A stretch of 64,000 nt of DNA from Stappia albiluteola (GTDB lineage Bacteria > Pseudomonadota > Alphaproteobacteria > Rhizobiales > Stappiaceae): contig NZ_JACFXV010000044.1 in assembly GCF_014050225.1 (NCBI RefSeq), positions 85,032 through 149,031 of the forward strand. The letters are read 5' to 3'. Under the pieces are notes generated by a model that saw nothing but the letters and a program-made list of their open reading frames with translations, searched no databases and was not told the origin of the DNA. Shown piece after piece: positions 55,249 through 64,000 of the stretch. Position 1 is the first letter of the stretch. Each line of letters opens with the position of its first letter. The translations under genes were made by a program, and so were the position numbers.

Positions 55249-55729
55249 GGTCGTGCCCGTGATGATGCCCATGCCCGTGATTGTGCCCATGGTCATGATG
55301 ATGACCGCCATAGGCGCCGCCTTCCGGGGTGAACGGTTCGACCACTTCGGCGACCGTCGCCCCGAGCCTTGCCAGCATGTCGGCGATCACATGGTCGCGG
55401 CGGATCAGGATGCGTTCCTTCTCGATCTGCGCGGCCAGATGCCGGTTGCCGAGATGCCAGGCGAGCCGCAGCAGATGCTCCGCCGACGTGCCGCGCACTT
55501 CCAGCAGTTCTTCAGGCGCTGCGCGAACCTCGATCACCCGTCCGTCGTCCAGCACCAGCCCGTCGCCGTGGCGCAGCAGCACGGCCTCGGCAAGATCCAG
55601 CAGGAACTCGATGCCGCTGTCGCTCGTCAACATGATGCGGCGGCGGTGCCGCGCCGTCTCGTCCAGCGTGATCGTGTCGGCCGGACTGCCGTGCCAATTG
55701 CCGGCGCTGCGGACGTCACAGGCTCTCAT
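55238..55729 (-). CDS. ureE: Urease accessory protein UreE with His-rich nickel-binding tail
   Basis: A nickel metallochaperone, 163 residues: the N-terminal peptide-binding domain, then the metal-binding domain with [20 protein letters not shown] and [17 protein letters not shown], and a C-terminal tail of about 20 residues made almost entirely of His, Asp and Gly from about residue 142. Such tails store several Ni2+ ions; many rhizobial UreE proteins have only a short one. It lies 12 nt after ureC. Confidence 0.94.
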   Translation of the reverse strand: MRACDVRSAGNWHGSPADTITLDETARHRRRIMLTSDSGIEFLLDLAEAVLLRHGDGLVLDDGRVIEVRAAPEELLEVRGTSAEHLLRLAWHLGNRHLAAQIEKERILIRRDHVIADMLARLGATVAEVVEPFTPEGGAYGGHHHDHGHNHGHGHHHGHDHDH

Positions 55730-55741
55730 CTTGCGCAGCCC

Positions 55742-57451
55742 TCAAAACAGGAAATAGCGCTGCGCCATCGGCAGCACCTTTGCCGGTTCGCAGGTCAGCA
55801 ATTCGCCGTCGGCGCGCACTTCGTAGGTTTCCGGGTCGACCTCGATCTTCGGCATCGCGTCGTTCAGCACCATGTCGCGCTTGCCGATCCCGCGCGTGTT
55901 CTCCACCGCCAGCACTTCGCTTTCCAGACCCAGGCGGTCGACGATCCCGGCAAGAAGCGCGGCTTCGGACACGAAGGTCGCGCGGCTGCGCATGAGCGAT
56001 TTGCCGAAGGAGGCGAACATCGGCCGGTAGTGGACGGGTTGCGGCGTGGGGATCGAGGCATTTGGATCGCCCATGGGGGCTGCGGCGATAGAGCCCATCT
56101 TCAGCACCAGATCCGGTTTCACGCCGAAGAAGGCCGGCGACCACAGTACAAGGTCCGCCAGTTTTCCCACTTCGACCGAGCCGATATGTTTCGACATGCC
56201 ATGCGCGATCGCCGGATTGATCGTGTATTTGGCGATGTAGCGGCGGACGCGGAAATTGTCGTTTTCGCCGGTTTCCTCGCCCAGACGCCCGCGCTGGCGT
56301 TTCATCTTGTCGGCTGTCTGCCAGGTGCGGATCAGCACTTCGCCGACCCGGCCCATCGCCTGGCTGTCTGACGCGATGATCGAGAAGGCGCCCATGTCAT
56401 GCAGGATATCCTCGGCGGCGATCGTCTCCTTGCGGATGCGGCTTTCGGCAAAGGCGATGTCTTCCGGGATCGACGGATCGAGATGGTGGCAGACCATCAG
56501 CATGTCGAGATGCTCGTCCACCGTATTGACCGTGTAGGGGCGCGTCGGGTTGGTGGAGGAGGGCAGGACGTTCGCCTCGCCGCAGACCTTGATGATGTCC
56601 GGCGCGTGGCCGCCGCCGGCGCCTTCCGTGTGGAAGGCGTGGATCGTGCGGCCCTTGAAGGCGGCGGTGGTGTGTTCCACGAAGCCCGACTCGTTCAGCG
56701 TGTCGGTGTGGATCATCACCTGCACGTCCATATCGTCGGCAACCGACAGGCAGCAGTCGATCGCCGCCGGCGTCGTGCCCCAGTCCTCGTGCAGCTTGAG
56801 GGCGCAGGCGCCCGCTTCCACCTGCTCGATCAGCGCCTTGGGCAGCGAGGCATTGCCCTTGCCGGCGAAGGCGAGGTTCATGGGAAAGGCTTCGGCCGCC
56901 TCCAGCATGCGGGCAATGTGCCAGGGACCGGGCGTGCAGGTCGTGGCGTTGGTGCCGGTGGCCGGGCCCGTGCCGCCGCCAAGCATGGTGGTCACGCCCG
57001 AGTAGAGCGCCTCGTCGATCTGTTGCGGGCAAATGAAATGAATGTGGCTGTCGATGCCGCCGGCCGTGAGGATCTTGCCTTCGCCGGCGATCGCTTCGGT
57101 TCCGGGCCCGACGACGATGGTGACGCCGGGCTGGGTGTCGGGATTGCCGGCCTTGCCGATGGCCGCGATCCGCCCGTCGCGCAGGCCGACATCGGCCTTG
57201 TAGATGCCCGTATGGTCGACGATCAGCGCATTGGTGATGACCGTATCCACCGCGCCCTCGAAACGCGCGCTCTGGCCCTGGCCCATGCCGTCGCGGATGA
57301 CCTTGCCGCCGCCGAACTTCACTTCCTCGCCATAGGTAGTGAGATCGCGCTCCACCTCGATGAAGAGTTCGGTATCGGCAAGCCGCACCTTGTCGCCGGT
57401 GGTCGGCCCGTACATGGCCGCATAGGCGGCGCGGGAAATCCGTGCGGGCAT
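55742..57451 (-). CDS. ureC: Urease alpha subunit UreC
   Basis: The catalytic subunit that hydrolyses urea to ammonia and carbamate. 569 residues with a complete active site: His136 and His138 (SHIHF), carbamylated Lys219 (CALKLHEDW), His248 (MIHTD), His274 (HAFHTEG), the flap Cys321-His322 (CHHLDP) and Asp362 (SDSQAM). All positions agree with Klebsiella urease plus two. The start overlaps the ureB stop by 1 nt. Confidence 0.97.
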   Translation of the reverse strand: MPARISRAAYAAMYGPTTGDKVRLADTELFIEVERDLTTYGEEVKFGGGKVIRDGMGQGQSARFEGAVDTVITNALIVDHTGIYKADVGLRDGRIAAIGKAGNPDTQPGVTIVVGPGTEAIAGEGKILTAGGIDSHIHFICPQQIDEALYSGVTTMLGGGTGPATGTNATTCTPGPWHIARMLEAAEAFPMNLAFAGKGNASLPKALIEQVEAGACALKLHEDWGTTPAAIDCCLSVADDMDVQVMIHTDTLNESGFVEHTTAAFKGRTIHAFHTEGAGGGHAPDIIKVCGEANVLPSSTNPTRPYTVNTVDEHLDMLMVCHHLDPSIPEDIAFAESRIRKETIAAEDILHDMGAFSIIASDSQAMGRVGEVLIRTWQTADKMKRQRGRLGEETGENDNFRVRRYIAKYTINPAIAHGMSKHIGSVEVGKLADLVLWSPAFFGVKPDLVLKMGSIAAAPMGDPNASIPTPQPVHYRPMFASFGKSLMRSRATFVSEAALLAGIVDRLGLESEVLAVENTRGIGKRDMVLNDAMPKIEVDPETYEVRADGELLTCEPAKVLPMAQRYFLF

Positions 57452-57759
57452 CAGTCCAGCCTCCCCATGATCTTCTGGTTGAAGCCGTAGACGTGACGGT
57501 CGCCGCGGATCGGCACCAGCGTCACCTCGCGCGTCTGCCCCGGCTCGAAGCGCACCGCCGTGCCCGCCGCGATATCGAGGCGCATGCCGCGCGCCTTGTC
57601 CCGGTCGAATTGCAGCGCGGGGTTGGTCTCGAAGAAATGATAGTGGCTGCCGACCTGGATCGGCCGGTCGCCGGAGTTCGCGACGGCAATCGTCACCGTC
57701 GGCTGGCCGGCATTAAGCTCGATCTCGCCTTCGGCGGCGATGATTTCCCCCGGGATCAT
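57451..57759 (-). CDS. ureB: Urease beta subunit UreB
   Basis: A structural subunit, 102 residues, opening [18 protein letters not shown] and including [19 protein letters not shown] and [16 protein letters not shown], nearly invariant in the family. It assembles as (UreABC)3. Separate ureA and ureB genes are the usual proteobacterial form. Confidence 0.97.
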   Translation of the reverse strand: MIPGEIIAAEGEIELNAGQPTVTIAVANSGDRPIQVGSHYHFFETNPALQFDRDKARGMRLDIAAGTAVRFEPGQTREVTLVPIRGDRHVYGFNQKIMGRLD

Positions 57760-57768
57760 GATCGCCTC

Positions 57769-58071
57769 CTAACGGATCGGTTCGTGGACCGTGACGAGTT
57801 TCGTGCCGTCGGGAAAGGTCGCCTCGACCTGGACGTCGTGGATCATCTCGGCCACGCCTTCCATCACCTGCTCGCGGCTGATCACCCTGGCGCCCTCCGC
57901 CATGAGTTCGGCAACGGAGCGTCCGTCGCGTGCGCCCTCGACCACGAAATCGGTGATCAGCGCGATCGCTTCCGGATGGTTGAGCTTCACGCCGCGCTCC
58001 AGCCGCCGGCGCGCCACCATCGCGGCCATGCTGACAAGGAGCTTGTCCTTTTCGCGAGGCGTCAGGTTCAT
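57769..58071 (-). CDS. ureA: Urease gamma subunit UreA
   Basis: The smallest structural subunit, 100 residues from the ATG at 58071 ([20 protein letters not shown]), with [20 protein letters not shown] and [20 protein letters not shown]. The frame upstream to 58146 is not part of the family. It lies 34 nt after ureD and 9 nt before ureB. Confidence 0.97.
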   Translation of the reverse strand: MNLTPREKDKLLVSMAAMVARRRLERGVKLNHPEAIALITDFVVEGARDGRSVAELMAEGARVISREQVMEGVAEMIHDVQVEATFPDGTKLVTVHEPIR

Positions 58072-58105
58072 GCAGGCCTCCCCCGTTTTTGTTTTCTCGG
58101 TGCGG

Positions 58106-59020
58106 TCAGGTCGACCAGACCCGCGGCAGGTAGGTCCTGCCGGCAAGCGCGGCGAGGCATCTGACCAGTTGGCGGCGCAGCGCCAGTCCGTCGGGCGCGA
58201 TCAGTCGAGCAAGCATTATGCCACCGAGATCCGTGCAGCCGGACATGGTTGCGGCATCGCTCGTGGCGGGGCCCGTGAAGGGGCGGATGGCCGCGCATTT
58301 CGCGCTGCTGTCCTCGCCCGCATAAATGATGCTGGCGAAGGCGCGGCAGCCGGATCGCCTGTTCCATCTGCCTATTTTCGCGGCAATGTCGCCTTCAAGG
58401 CCTGTGCAGTCGGCGAAGATGAGCTCGCCGTCGCGGTAGATCCGCCAGCCGTCGCGGATCTCGCCGCTGCGGACCGTCTCGCCCATCGCGGAGCGCCCGG
58501 CAATGACCGCCTCGATGCTGAGCAGGCGCGCGGATCCTTCCAGATGCGCGACCGCCTCGCGCCGCAATCTTCCACCGTCGAAGAGGATCGTCTCCTGCGG
58601 CAGCCACAGACCGAAGGCCCGGTCGGCGAGCGACAGCCTGTTGCGGATCTCGGCGGAGCGTTCCCGCGAGCGGTAGATCCTCTCGCAGGCCTGGGTCGTC
58701 ACGACGGCATTGGCTCCCGCCTGCCAGTCGATCCGCTGTTCGATCCGGTCGCCGTCGGTGAGCCCGCCCGATGTATTGATCAGCACCGCTTCGGCATGTC
58801 TGGTCGGCAGGCGCGGCAGACGAACCTTGCAGCAACCGGACTGGAAAAGGTCGGCGAGCACGGTCCGCTCGCCCGCCGCCTTGAAGCCGACTTCCGCCCG
58901 CCCCTCGGCCCGCTGCAAACGAGGTGTGGCAGAAAAGTGGCGAAGGGCCTCTGCGTCACTCTTGCGCAGGGTTTCTGCGGATGCTGCTGGGGTCAATTGG
59001 GGCAAAGTTATTCTTCTCAT
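58106..59020 (-). CDS. ureD: Urease accessory protein UreD
   Basis: A scaffold protein that opens apo-urease for nickel loading, 304 residues from the ATG at 59020 ([20 protein letters not shown]). Motifs: [53 protein letters not shown] and [18 protein letters not shown]. It is the first gene of ureDABCEFG. The alternative start at 59113 has no family support. Confidence 0.94.
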   Translation of the reverse strand: MRRITLPQLTPAASAETLRKSDAEALRHFSATPRLQRAEGRAEVGFKAAGERTVLADLFQSGCCKVRLPRLPTRHAEAVLINTSGGLTDGDRIEQRIDWQAGANAVVTTQACERIYRSRERSAEIRNRLSLADRAFGLWLPQETILFDGGRLRREAVAHLEGSARLLSIEAVIAGRSAMGETVRSGEIRDGWRIYRDGELIFADCTGLEGDIAAKIGRWNRRSGCRAFASIIYAGEDSSAKCAAIRPFTGPATSDAATMSGCTDLGGIMLARLIAPDGLALRRQLVRCLAALAGRTYLPRVWST

Positions 59021-59274
59021 GATTTCAGTTATTTGCCGATGAGGCTGGAGTAAATGCAACGTCGGTTCAACAAAAATATTTTGGCATTCGCCATAAAAGC
59101 CGGCATTGACCATAAATTTGCCACGCCGCCTCCTTAATTAGCAACGCGTATCAATAGCCGGAAAACCGGCAGCCAAGGTTCGTCGAGTAAGAATGCGGGA
59201 ATGCCGACACGCTTGGAGGGCGTGGCCGATGGCGTTTATCCGCCTGCTCGACCCAAAAGGGGAGATCGCGTCAT

Positions 59275-59751
59275 ATGCGCGGGCAGAATCCACGCAACGC
59301 CAAGGCGGGCGGCTTCGAGCCGTTCAACTTTGCCGGGCTTCCATTCGGTGCGCCGTTCAAGCCGCTCAACATGTCCCTCGACGGACCGCTGGGCAATCCG
59401 TTTGCCGGTCCTTTTGCCGACACGATGATGGAAACCGGCCAGAAGTGCCTCGACGCCTGCCTGGACTGGCAGGAAGAGATCGCGGACTTCGCGAACCGTC
59501 GGCTCCATGCGGATCTGGATCTGCAGCGCTCAATGGTCCGCTGCAAGAGCGCCAATGAGTTGGCCAAGCTCCATCAGGATTGGGCGACCAGTACGCTGAG
59601 CGATTTCGCGGCGGAAGCAGAGAAGCTTTCCGAAATCCTCGGCCAGGCGGCCCTCACCGGCATGCAGGCGGCCGGGCAGGCGCAGAAGACGGAACGTCGC
59701 TCGAACGGTGCCAATCTGCATGCGAAGCCTGACAAGCCGGCGGGCGGCTGA
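59275..59751 (+). CDS. Phasin family-like protein
   Basis: A 158-residue protein with a low-complexity N-terminus rich in Phe/Pro/Gly (about 10-50) and an amphipathic helical core (about 52-140: QKCLDACLDWQEEIADFANR; LQRSMVRCKSANELAKLHQD), the Phasin_2 pattern. Phasins coat polyhydroxybutyrate granules; some such proteins have other helical-scaffold roles. It stands alone on the plus strand, divergent from ureD. Confidence 0.75.
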   Translation: MRGQNPRNAKAGGFEPFNFAGLPFGAPFKPLNMSLDGPLGNPFAGPFADTMMETGQKCLDACLDWQEEIADFANRRLHADLDLQRSMVRCKSANELAKLHQDWATSTLSDFAAEAEKLSEILGQAALTGMQAAGQAQKTERRSNGANLHAKPDKPAGG

Positions 59752-60011
59752 GCGCCCGCTTCTCGATCGGGAAGAACTTACCCCGGCGAGATGTGCCGCG
59801 GCTGCAAGTGTTAAAACAAAACCTTAAGCACTGTGCAGGTAATTGTCTTTCAAGGTTCTGGAAAATAAAAATTATCAGCATTCGGATGTATGTTTGCCGA
59901 ATGCAACCTGATCCAGCAAGCGCTGCGGGAAACGCTCTCGCTTTCCCGCGGCAGATCCACAACCCGAGATATTGCCGGTGGCTTCAAGCTGATAATGACA
60001 GGGGAGTAGCC

Positions 60012-60296
60012 ATGAGGGAGCAGGATTTGCGCATCGCGTCGGACGTGTTGGTTCTTGGCGCTCCGAAGGACATCCTGGAACGGTATGGTGGAAGGCTGCA
60101 TCGCTTCTCCGGCCGCTTCAGCGATGCCGTCAATTTCACGATCAGGGAATTGCCGCAGGAACTCGTCGACTATGCGGTGATCCACTCTGCTGACGGGAAC
60201 TGGTATGAGCTGGCCGAGATCCAGCGCTGCTATCGTAGCCTCGATCACGGCAGCGTCAGTGTCGGCAGAACGGGCGGCCTCGTCACGGCGCATTGA
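60012..60296 (+). CDS. Hypothetical protein (94 residues)
   Basis: Unknown function. The protein (MREQDLRIASDVLVLGAPKD) is a soluble alpha/beta mix with no signal peptide, membrane helix or recognised motif. The ATG is preceded by AGGGGAG. It is followed by a good terminator. The size and context suggest a small conserved rhizobial protein. Confidence 0.65.
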   Translation: MREQDLRIASDVLVLGAPKDILERYGGRLHRFSGRFSDAVNFTIRELPQELVDYAVIHSADGNWYELAEIQRCYRSLDHGSVSVGRTGGLVTAH

Positions 60297-60344
60297 ACGG
60301 CTGAACTCTTCAGTCTGATCGAACCATAGCGATCCCGAAAAAAA

Positions 60345-60376
60345 GGGGCGCGGCCGAAAGGCCGGCCCCTTTTTTC
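60345..60376 (+). terminator. Intrinsic terminator after the 94-residue hypothetical gene
   Basis: GGGGCGCGGCC-GAAA-GGCCGGCCCC with a small mismatch, flanked by A7 and T6. It may serve both strands. Confidence 0.85.
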
Positions 60377-60547
60377 GTTCGCGATTGGTCGCCTTCACCT
60401 TGTTCCGTAAAGTTAACCGTCGATTAAAGAGATAATCTTGCGCATTAATTTTGCCGGCCTTATTCTGCAAAAATCAAAACAATAACGGGAACTGGAAGTA
60501 ATTTCTGTTGGTCCGAGTGTGCCTGGAACGCTTTGGGAGGCATTGTC

Positions 60548-62212
60548 ATGCGTATCAGCCTCATCGACAAAATGGAGGAGCTCCAGAAGCTTGAAGCTGT
60601 CTGGACGGATATCTACGAACGTGACCCGGAGAGTCATTTCTATCTGTCCTGGTCGTGGCTTGAAGGATATCTGAAGCGAACGGACGACAATTGGCAGATC
60701 CTTGTCGCGACACCCGACGGGGCGTCGGAGCCGGTCGCATTCTTCCCGCTGCGCTTCGCCCTGCGGCGCAATTCCAAGAGCGGGCAATTCTCGAACGGCT
60801 ATGCGATGGCCGGCAACTACGCGGCCGACTATACCGGCTTTCTCTGCCTGCCGGAGCATGAGGACAAGGCGATACCGGCCTTCGCCACCTATCTGCGCCA
60901 GCAGCGCTGGGCGTATCTCAAGCTCGATTACCTGCGCATCTCGGACAGGCGGAAGAGCCTCTTCGTCGACGGCTTCTCGAAGAAGACCTTCCGCCGGCAG
61001 AATTTCCAGCGCGTCAACAAGACCGACAACGTCAACAATCTCATCTGCCCCTATGTCGACCTTGCCGACAGCTTCGACGACTTCCTGGCCGAGAAGCTCA
61101 GTTCCAACATGCGCCAGAAGCTGCGCCGCCTGCTGCGCAAGGTGGAGGGCAACGAGGAATTCCGCATCACCCACGCAAACGCCGAGACGATCGAGCGCGA
61201 CACCGAAATTCTGAACGGCTTCTGGAAGCTGCAATGGGGGCATCGCAAGGGCACCCGCCTGCAAGCGATACTGAGAAGCAACAAGTTCATGCTGACCAAG
61301 GGCTTCGAGGCGGGAACCCTGTTCATGCCGCTGTTGTGGCAGGGCGACCGGCCACTTGGCGTGCTCGGCATCTTCACCGACCGGGTGAGGAAGGAAATGC
61401 TGTTCCTGGTCGGCGGGCGCGATCAGGAGTTCAACGATTTCTCCGCCGGGCTCGTGCTGCATGCCCATGCGATCCGCCATGCGATCGAGAATGGCTACAA
61501 GCGCTATGACTTCCTGCGCGGCAACGAGCCTTACAAATATTCTTTCGGCAGCAGCGAGCGGCACATCGAGTGCCTGGTGTTCTCGACGCGCAATGGCCTG
61601 AACCTCGGCGGCAAGCTTGCCGAGCAGAGCATTGCCACCGTCTTCAAGCAGGCGACGGAATATCACAAGGAACGCAAGCTGAAGGACGCCGAGGTGGCCT
61701 ATCGGCAGATCATCGCCACGCAGCCGAACCATGTCGGCGCGCTCTACGGGCTGGGCCAGTTGCTCGGCGCCAAGGAAGACGAACGGGGCGCTGCAAAGGT
61801 CTTTGAGTCCCTGCTGGCGCTGTCGCCCAGGAACCGCAAGGCCTGGATCCGCCTTGGCCAGGCGCATCAGAAGCTTGGACGGCACGACAAGGCGGTTGAG
61901 GCCTTTCGCGAGGCGCTGGCGATCGACGGCTCGCTGAAGGTGGCAAGCTATGGCCTTGCAAGATCGCTCGCCGAGCTCAAGCAGACCAGGGAAGCCATCG
62001 AGGTGCTGCAAAAGCTCCTGCGCACGGCGGCGACGGCGCCGGAGGAGCGCATGGTGATGAACAATGCTTCAAGCCTGCTGAGCAAGCTGCGGCCGGGTCC
62101 GGTGCATCAGCATCCGCTCTTTGCACCTGAAATTCCCGCCAGGCAGCCGGTGATCTTCATCGGTCAGAACCCCTGTTCCAGCCTGACGGCGAAGGCGCCG
62201 TTCAAGGCCTGA
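60548..62212 (+). CDS. FemAB/GNAT-like acetyltransferase fused to TPR repeats
   Basis: A 554-residue protein. Residues ~1-355 form an Acetyltransf_6 (BioF2/CelD-like) domain: DPESHFYLSWSWLEGYLKR, NMRQKLRRLLRKVEG, FWKLQWGHRKGTR, and YDFLRGNEPYKYSFGSSER near the end. Residues ~370-510 are tetratricopeptide repeats (AEVAYRQIIATQPNHVGALY; AAKVFESLLALSPRNRKAWI). Such enzymes modify exported polysaccharides or peptidoglycan, and the TPR part would recruit partners. The ATG at 60548 follows GGGAGG by 8 nt. The fusion is less usual than either half. Confidence 0.85.
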   Translation: MRISLIDKMEELQKLEAVWTDIYERDPESHFYLSWSWLEGYLKRTDDNWQILVATPDGASEPVAFFPLRFALRRNSKSGQFSNGYAMAGNYAADYTGFLCLPEHEDKAIPAFATYLRQQRWAYLKLDYLRISDRRKSLFVDGFSKKTFRRQNFQRVNKTDNVNNLICPYVDLADSFDDFLAEKLSSNMRQKLRRLLRKVEGNEEFRITHANAETIERDTEILNGFWKLQWGHRKGTRLQAILRSNKFMLTKGFEAGTLFMPLLWQGDRPLGVLGIFTDRVRKEMLFLVGGRDQEFNDFSAGLVLHAHAIRHAIENGYKRYDFLRGNEPYKYSFGSSERHIECLVFSTRNGLNLGGKLAEQSIATVFKQATEYHKERKLKDAEVAYRQIIATQPNHVGALYGLGQLLGAKEDERGAAKVFESLLALSPRNRKAWIRLGQAHQKLGRHDKAVEAFREALAIDGSLKVASYGLARSLAELKQTREAIEVLQKLLRTAATAPEERMVMNNASSLLSKLRPGPVHQHPLFAPEIPARQPVIFIGQNPCSSLTAKAPFKA

Positions 62213-62942
62213 TCTGGCGTTCGTTCGGCCGCCGGCACGGCGTTGGAACCTCCAGGAGACCGCTTGCGTATGTCGAGGTGGCATCCCCGTGAAGAGGGGG
62301 ATCCGGAAACACGTGCGTTGGTGGCTGAATCTCTCACGTCAGTGGCTACTGGATGCCCACCTTCGTGGGCATGACAGAGTTGTGGGCACGTCGGTGCAGG
62401 CATGAGAGCGTGCGGTCGCCTCTCTGCCGTAACCCCTCGGTTCGTCATACGCGGGCTTGACCCGCGTATCCATGCGGCATGTCTCCTCGCGGCAACCCTC
62501 CATGGATCGCCGGGTCTGGGCCCGGCGAAGACGAGGGGAGAGACAGGGTGCCCTCCGACGGTCGAGGGTGAGGCAGGGTGCTTGCCTCAAAACCCAGGTG
62601 TCATCCCCGTGAAGACGGGGATCCAGTAGACACCTGAATATGTGGCTAAATCTCCGGAGTGGGCGGTTGCTGGATGCCCGGTCGGGCCGGGCATGACAGG
62701 GCTTGTGGGCGCGCCGGTACAAGCATGACAGAGTGGGTAGCCTCTCTGCCGCAACCCCTCGGTTCGTCATGCGCGGGCTTGACCCGCGTATCCATGCGGC
62801 ATGTCTCCTCGCCGCAACCGTCCATGGATCGCCGGGTCTGGGCCCGGCGAAGACGAGGGGAGGGGCAGGGCGTCTTCCGGCGATTAAGGGTGAGGCAGGG
62901 TGCTTGCCCCAAGCTCAGGTGTCATCCCTGTGAAGACGGGGA
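62213..62942. repeat. 320-bp tandem repeat, two full copies and a third cut by IS30
   Basis: Non-coding. Unit starts marked by CATCCC(C/T)GTGAAGA lie at 62282, 62602 and 62923, periods of 320 and 321 bp. Each unit holds strong palindromes (GGATGCCCACC...GTGGGCAT; GCGCGGGCTTGACCCGCG; CCGGGTCTGGGCCCGG). The third copy follows the others only to about 62942, where the IS30-type element begins. Confidence 0.8.
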
Positions 62943-64000
62943 GGTGGGTTCACGTTTGAAGTGCAACACGGTTGAGGAGTTCCGAGAAGACCTCATTCGG
63001 CGTCCTGAAGGCAAGGCATTTGCGCGGGGTATTGTTGTAGTGCTCGACCAACTGTCGGATTTGGCCTTGATCGATGGTTGCCAGATCCGACTTGCGCGGC
63101 AAGATCTTGCGCATGCGGCCGATGGCATTCTCGATGCCACCCTTCTGCCAGGGGGCGTGCGGATCGCAGAAGAAGGTGGCGAGGCCGAGCCTGTCCGTGA
63201 GTTCGAAATGCAAGGCGAATTCCGTGCCATTGTCGAAGGTGAGCGACCGGCGCAACAGGCGGGGCAGCGGACCGAAGCGCTGAACCAGGGCCTGGACGAC
63301 GGCGCGCGCGGTCTTTCGCGACAGCCGATCGATGGTGAGGATGCGCGAGCTGCGCTCATGGGTGACCAGCACATACTGGCCATAGCGGGAAAAGGCCATG
63401 AGGTCGGCCTCCCAGTGGCCCGGCGTGGCCCTGTCGTCGGCCTCGGCGGGACGTTGGGCCAGCGGGCGGCGCAGCTTGATGAAGCTGACGGACGAGCCGC
63501 CGCGCAGGCCCAGGCGGCCCCTGCGGTTCTTGGCGCGCGGCAGTAGGCGGTGCCAGTAATCCTTTTGCGCCGAGCGGTGATAAACGAAGCGGTAGATGGA
63601 CTCATGGCTGATGAGCGTGCCACCGTGCTCGCGCGCCAGCCGGCCGGCGATCTGTTCGGGTGACTGTCCCATCGCAAGGCGTTGCCTGACCATGTCGCGC
63701 AGCGCCGGCTGGCGTGCCAGCTTGTAGCGGGCATCCCAGCGCCGGCGCCGGAGGGCCAGTCCGTGCGCCCGTTCCCCGTCATAGCTGCCGCACCACTGCT
63801 TGGTCGGCCTGGCATTGCGCCGCAACTCGCGGCTGATCGTGGCAGCCGAACGACCCAGTTGCCGTCCGATCCAGCGCAGCGAGCGCCCTTCCCGGTGCCA
63901 CAGCTCTATCTTTACCCGCTCCCGCAGGCTCAACTGATCGTAACTTTGTCCCATCGCGGCAACACCTTAGCAGGTGTTGCACTTGTTTCGTGAATTCAGC
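62943..64000 (-). mobile_element. IS30-family insertion sequence
   Basis: The terminal inverted repeats are visible: TTCACGTTTGAAGTGCAACA on the left (62949 on) and TTCACGAAACAAGTGCAACA read inward from the right (63994 down). The outer few bases (GGTGGG / GCTGAA) match partly, so the ends are near 62943 and 64000 or a few bases beyond the window. It carries one transposase gene and sits in the third 320-bp repeat copy. Confidence 0.85.
62950..63954 (-). CDS. IS30 family transposase
   Basis: A 334-residue DDE transposase with the IS30 plan: an N-terminal HTH (SYDQLSLRERVKIELWHREG; RSLRWIGRQLGRSAATISRE), a second helical region (GQSPEQIAGRLAREHGGTLI), then catalytic Asp in GHWEADLMAFS, Asp in LTFDNGTEF and Glu in WQKGGIENAIGRMRKILPR. 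All residues are present and the frame is intact, so it may be active. The stop codon lies inside the left inverted repeat. Confidence 0.95.
   Translation of the reverse strand: MGQSYDQLSLRERVKIELWHREGRSLRWIGRQLGRSAATISRELRRNARPTKQWCGSYDGERAHGLALRRRRWDARYKLARQPALRDMVRQRLAMGQSPEQIAGRLAREHGGTLISHESIYRFVYHRSAQKDYWHRLLPRAKNRRGRLGLRGGSSVSFIKLRRPLAQRPAEADDRATPGHWEADLMAFSRYGQYVLVTHERSSRILTIDRLSRKTARAVVQALVQRFGPLPRLLRRSLTFDNGTEFALHFELTDRLGLATFFCDPHAPWQKGGIENAIGRMRKILPRKSDLATIDQGQIRQLVEHYNNTPRKCLAFRTPNEVFSELLNRVALQT

Noticed and set aside
55249..55311. Upstream start extending UreF by 21 residues
   Set aside because: The extension (Met/Thr/Ile/Gly-rich) is an out-of-frame reading of the UreE His tail; the family N-terminus begins at 55248.
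62213..62942. CRISPR-like repeat array
   Set aside because: Units are about 320 bp with palindromes and no short repeat-spacer pattern; no cas genes in the window.

Overview
The window is a high-GC alphaproteobacterial chromosome segment, most likely from the Rhizobiaceae (Rhizobium/Ensifer/Shinella-like; genus not resolved). The evidence is the gene order: lptC-lptA-lptB-rpoN; rplU-rpmA-(two GNATs)-obgE-proB-proA-nadD-rsfS-rlmH-envC-ctpA-deacetylase-rppH; and ureDABCEFG beside urtABCDE. Conserved blocks are interrupted at two tRNA genes by accessory DNA.

Layout. 1-3.9 kb: rpoN (cut by the window edge), the lptBAC lipopolysaccharide-export genes and an RNase D-type exonuclease. 4.0-18.9 kb: a genomic island in the 3' end of tRNA-Leu(CAG). 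Its ends carry an imperfect direct repeat (terminator plus tRNA 3' end) and CCAACA-type repeats that look like integrase arm sites. Its cargo is a five-gene operon, hsdM - DUF262/DUF1524 (GmrSD-like) gene - coiled-coil protein of unknown function - hsdS - hsdR. Next comes a four-gene mobility operon (unknown protein, AlpA-like regulator, HTH/Cys-cluster protein, tyrosine recombinase), and finally a P4-type integrase next to the tRNA. 19-39.3 kb: core genes for quinone/NADH-related, cell-envelope, queuosine, RNA-decay, proline, NAD and ribosome functions. 39.3-39.7 kb: a long, hairpin-rich leader upstream of rplU.

39.9-45.1 kb: tRNA-Ser(CGA) followed by a second accessory zone in which the 3' end of the tRNA recurs in degenerate copies around a parDE toxin-antitoxin pair, a Ca2+/Na+ antiporter and then nhaA plus a hypothetical gene. 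No integrase is present there. 45.1-48 kb: an OsmC-type protein, a solitary TRAP-transporter binding protein and a divergent MetE-like enzyme. 48-59 kb: urea uptake (urtABCDE) and urease (ureDABCEFG) on the minus strand, a complete route from extracellular urea to ammonia. 59.2-62.2 kb: a phasin-like protein, a small hypothetical protein and a FemAB/GNAT-like plus TPR fusion protein. 62.2-64 kb: a 320-bp non-coding tandem repeat whose third unit is interrupted by an IS30-family element reaching the window edge.

The best candidate for an undescribed system is the composite type I restriction operon at 4.4-14.4 kb. A putative modification-dependent nuclease (GmrSD-like) and an unrecognised 539-residue coiled-coil protein lie between hsdM and hsdS and are translationally coupled to the hsd genes. 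All calls come from reading the sequence; no database search was run.
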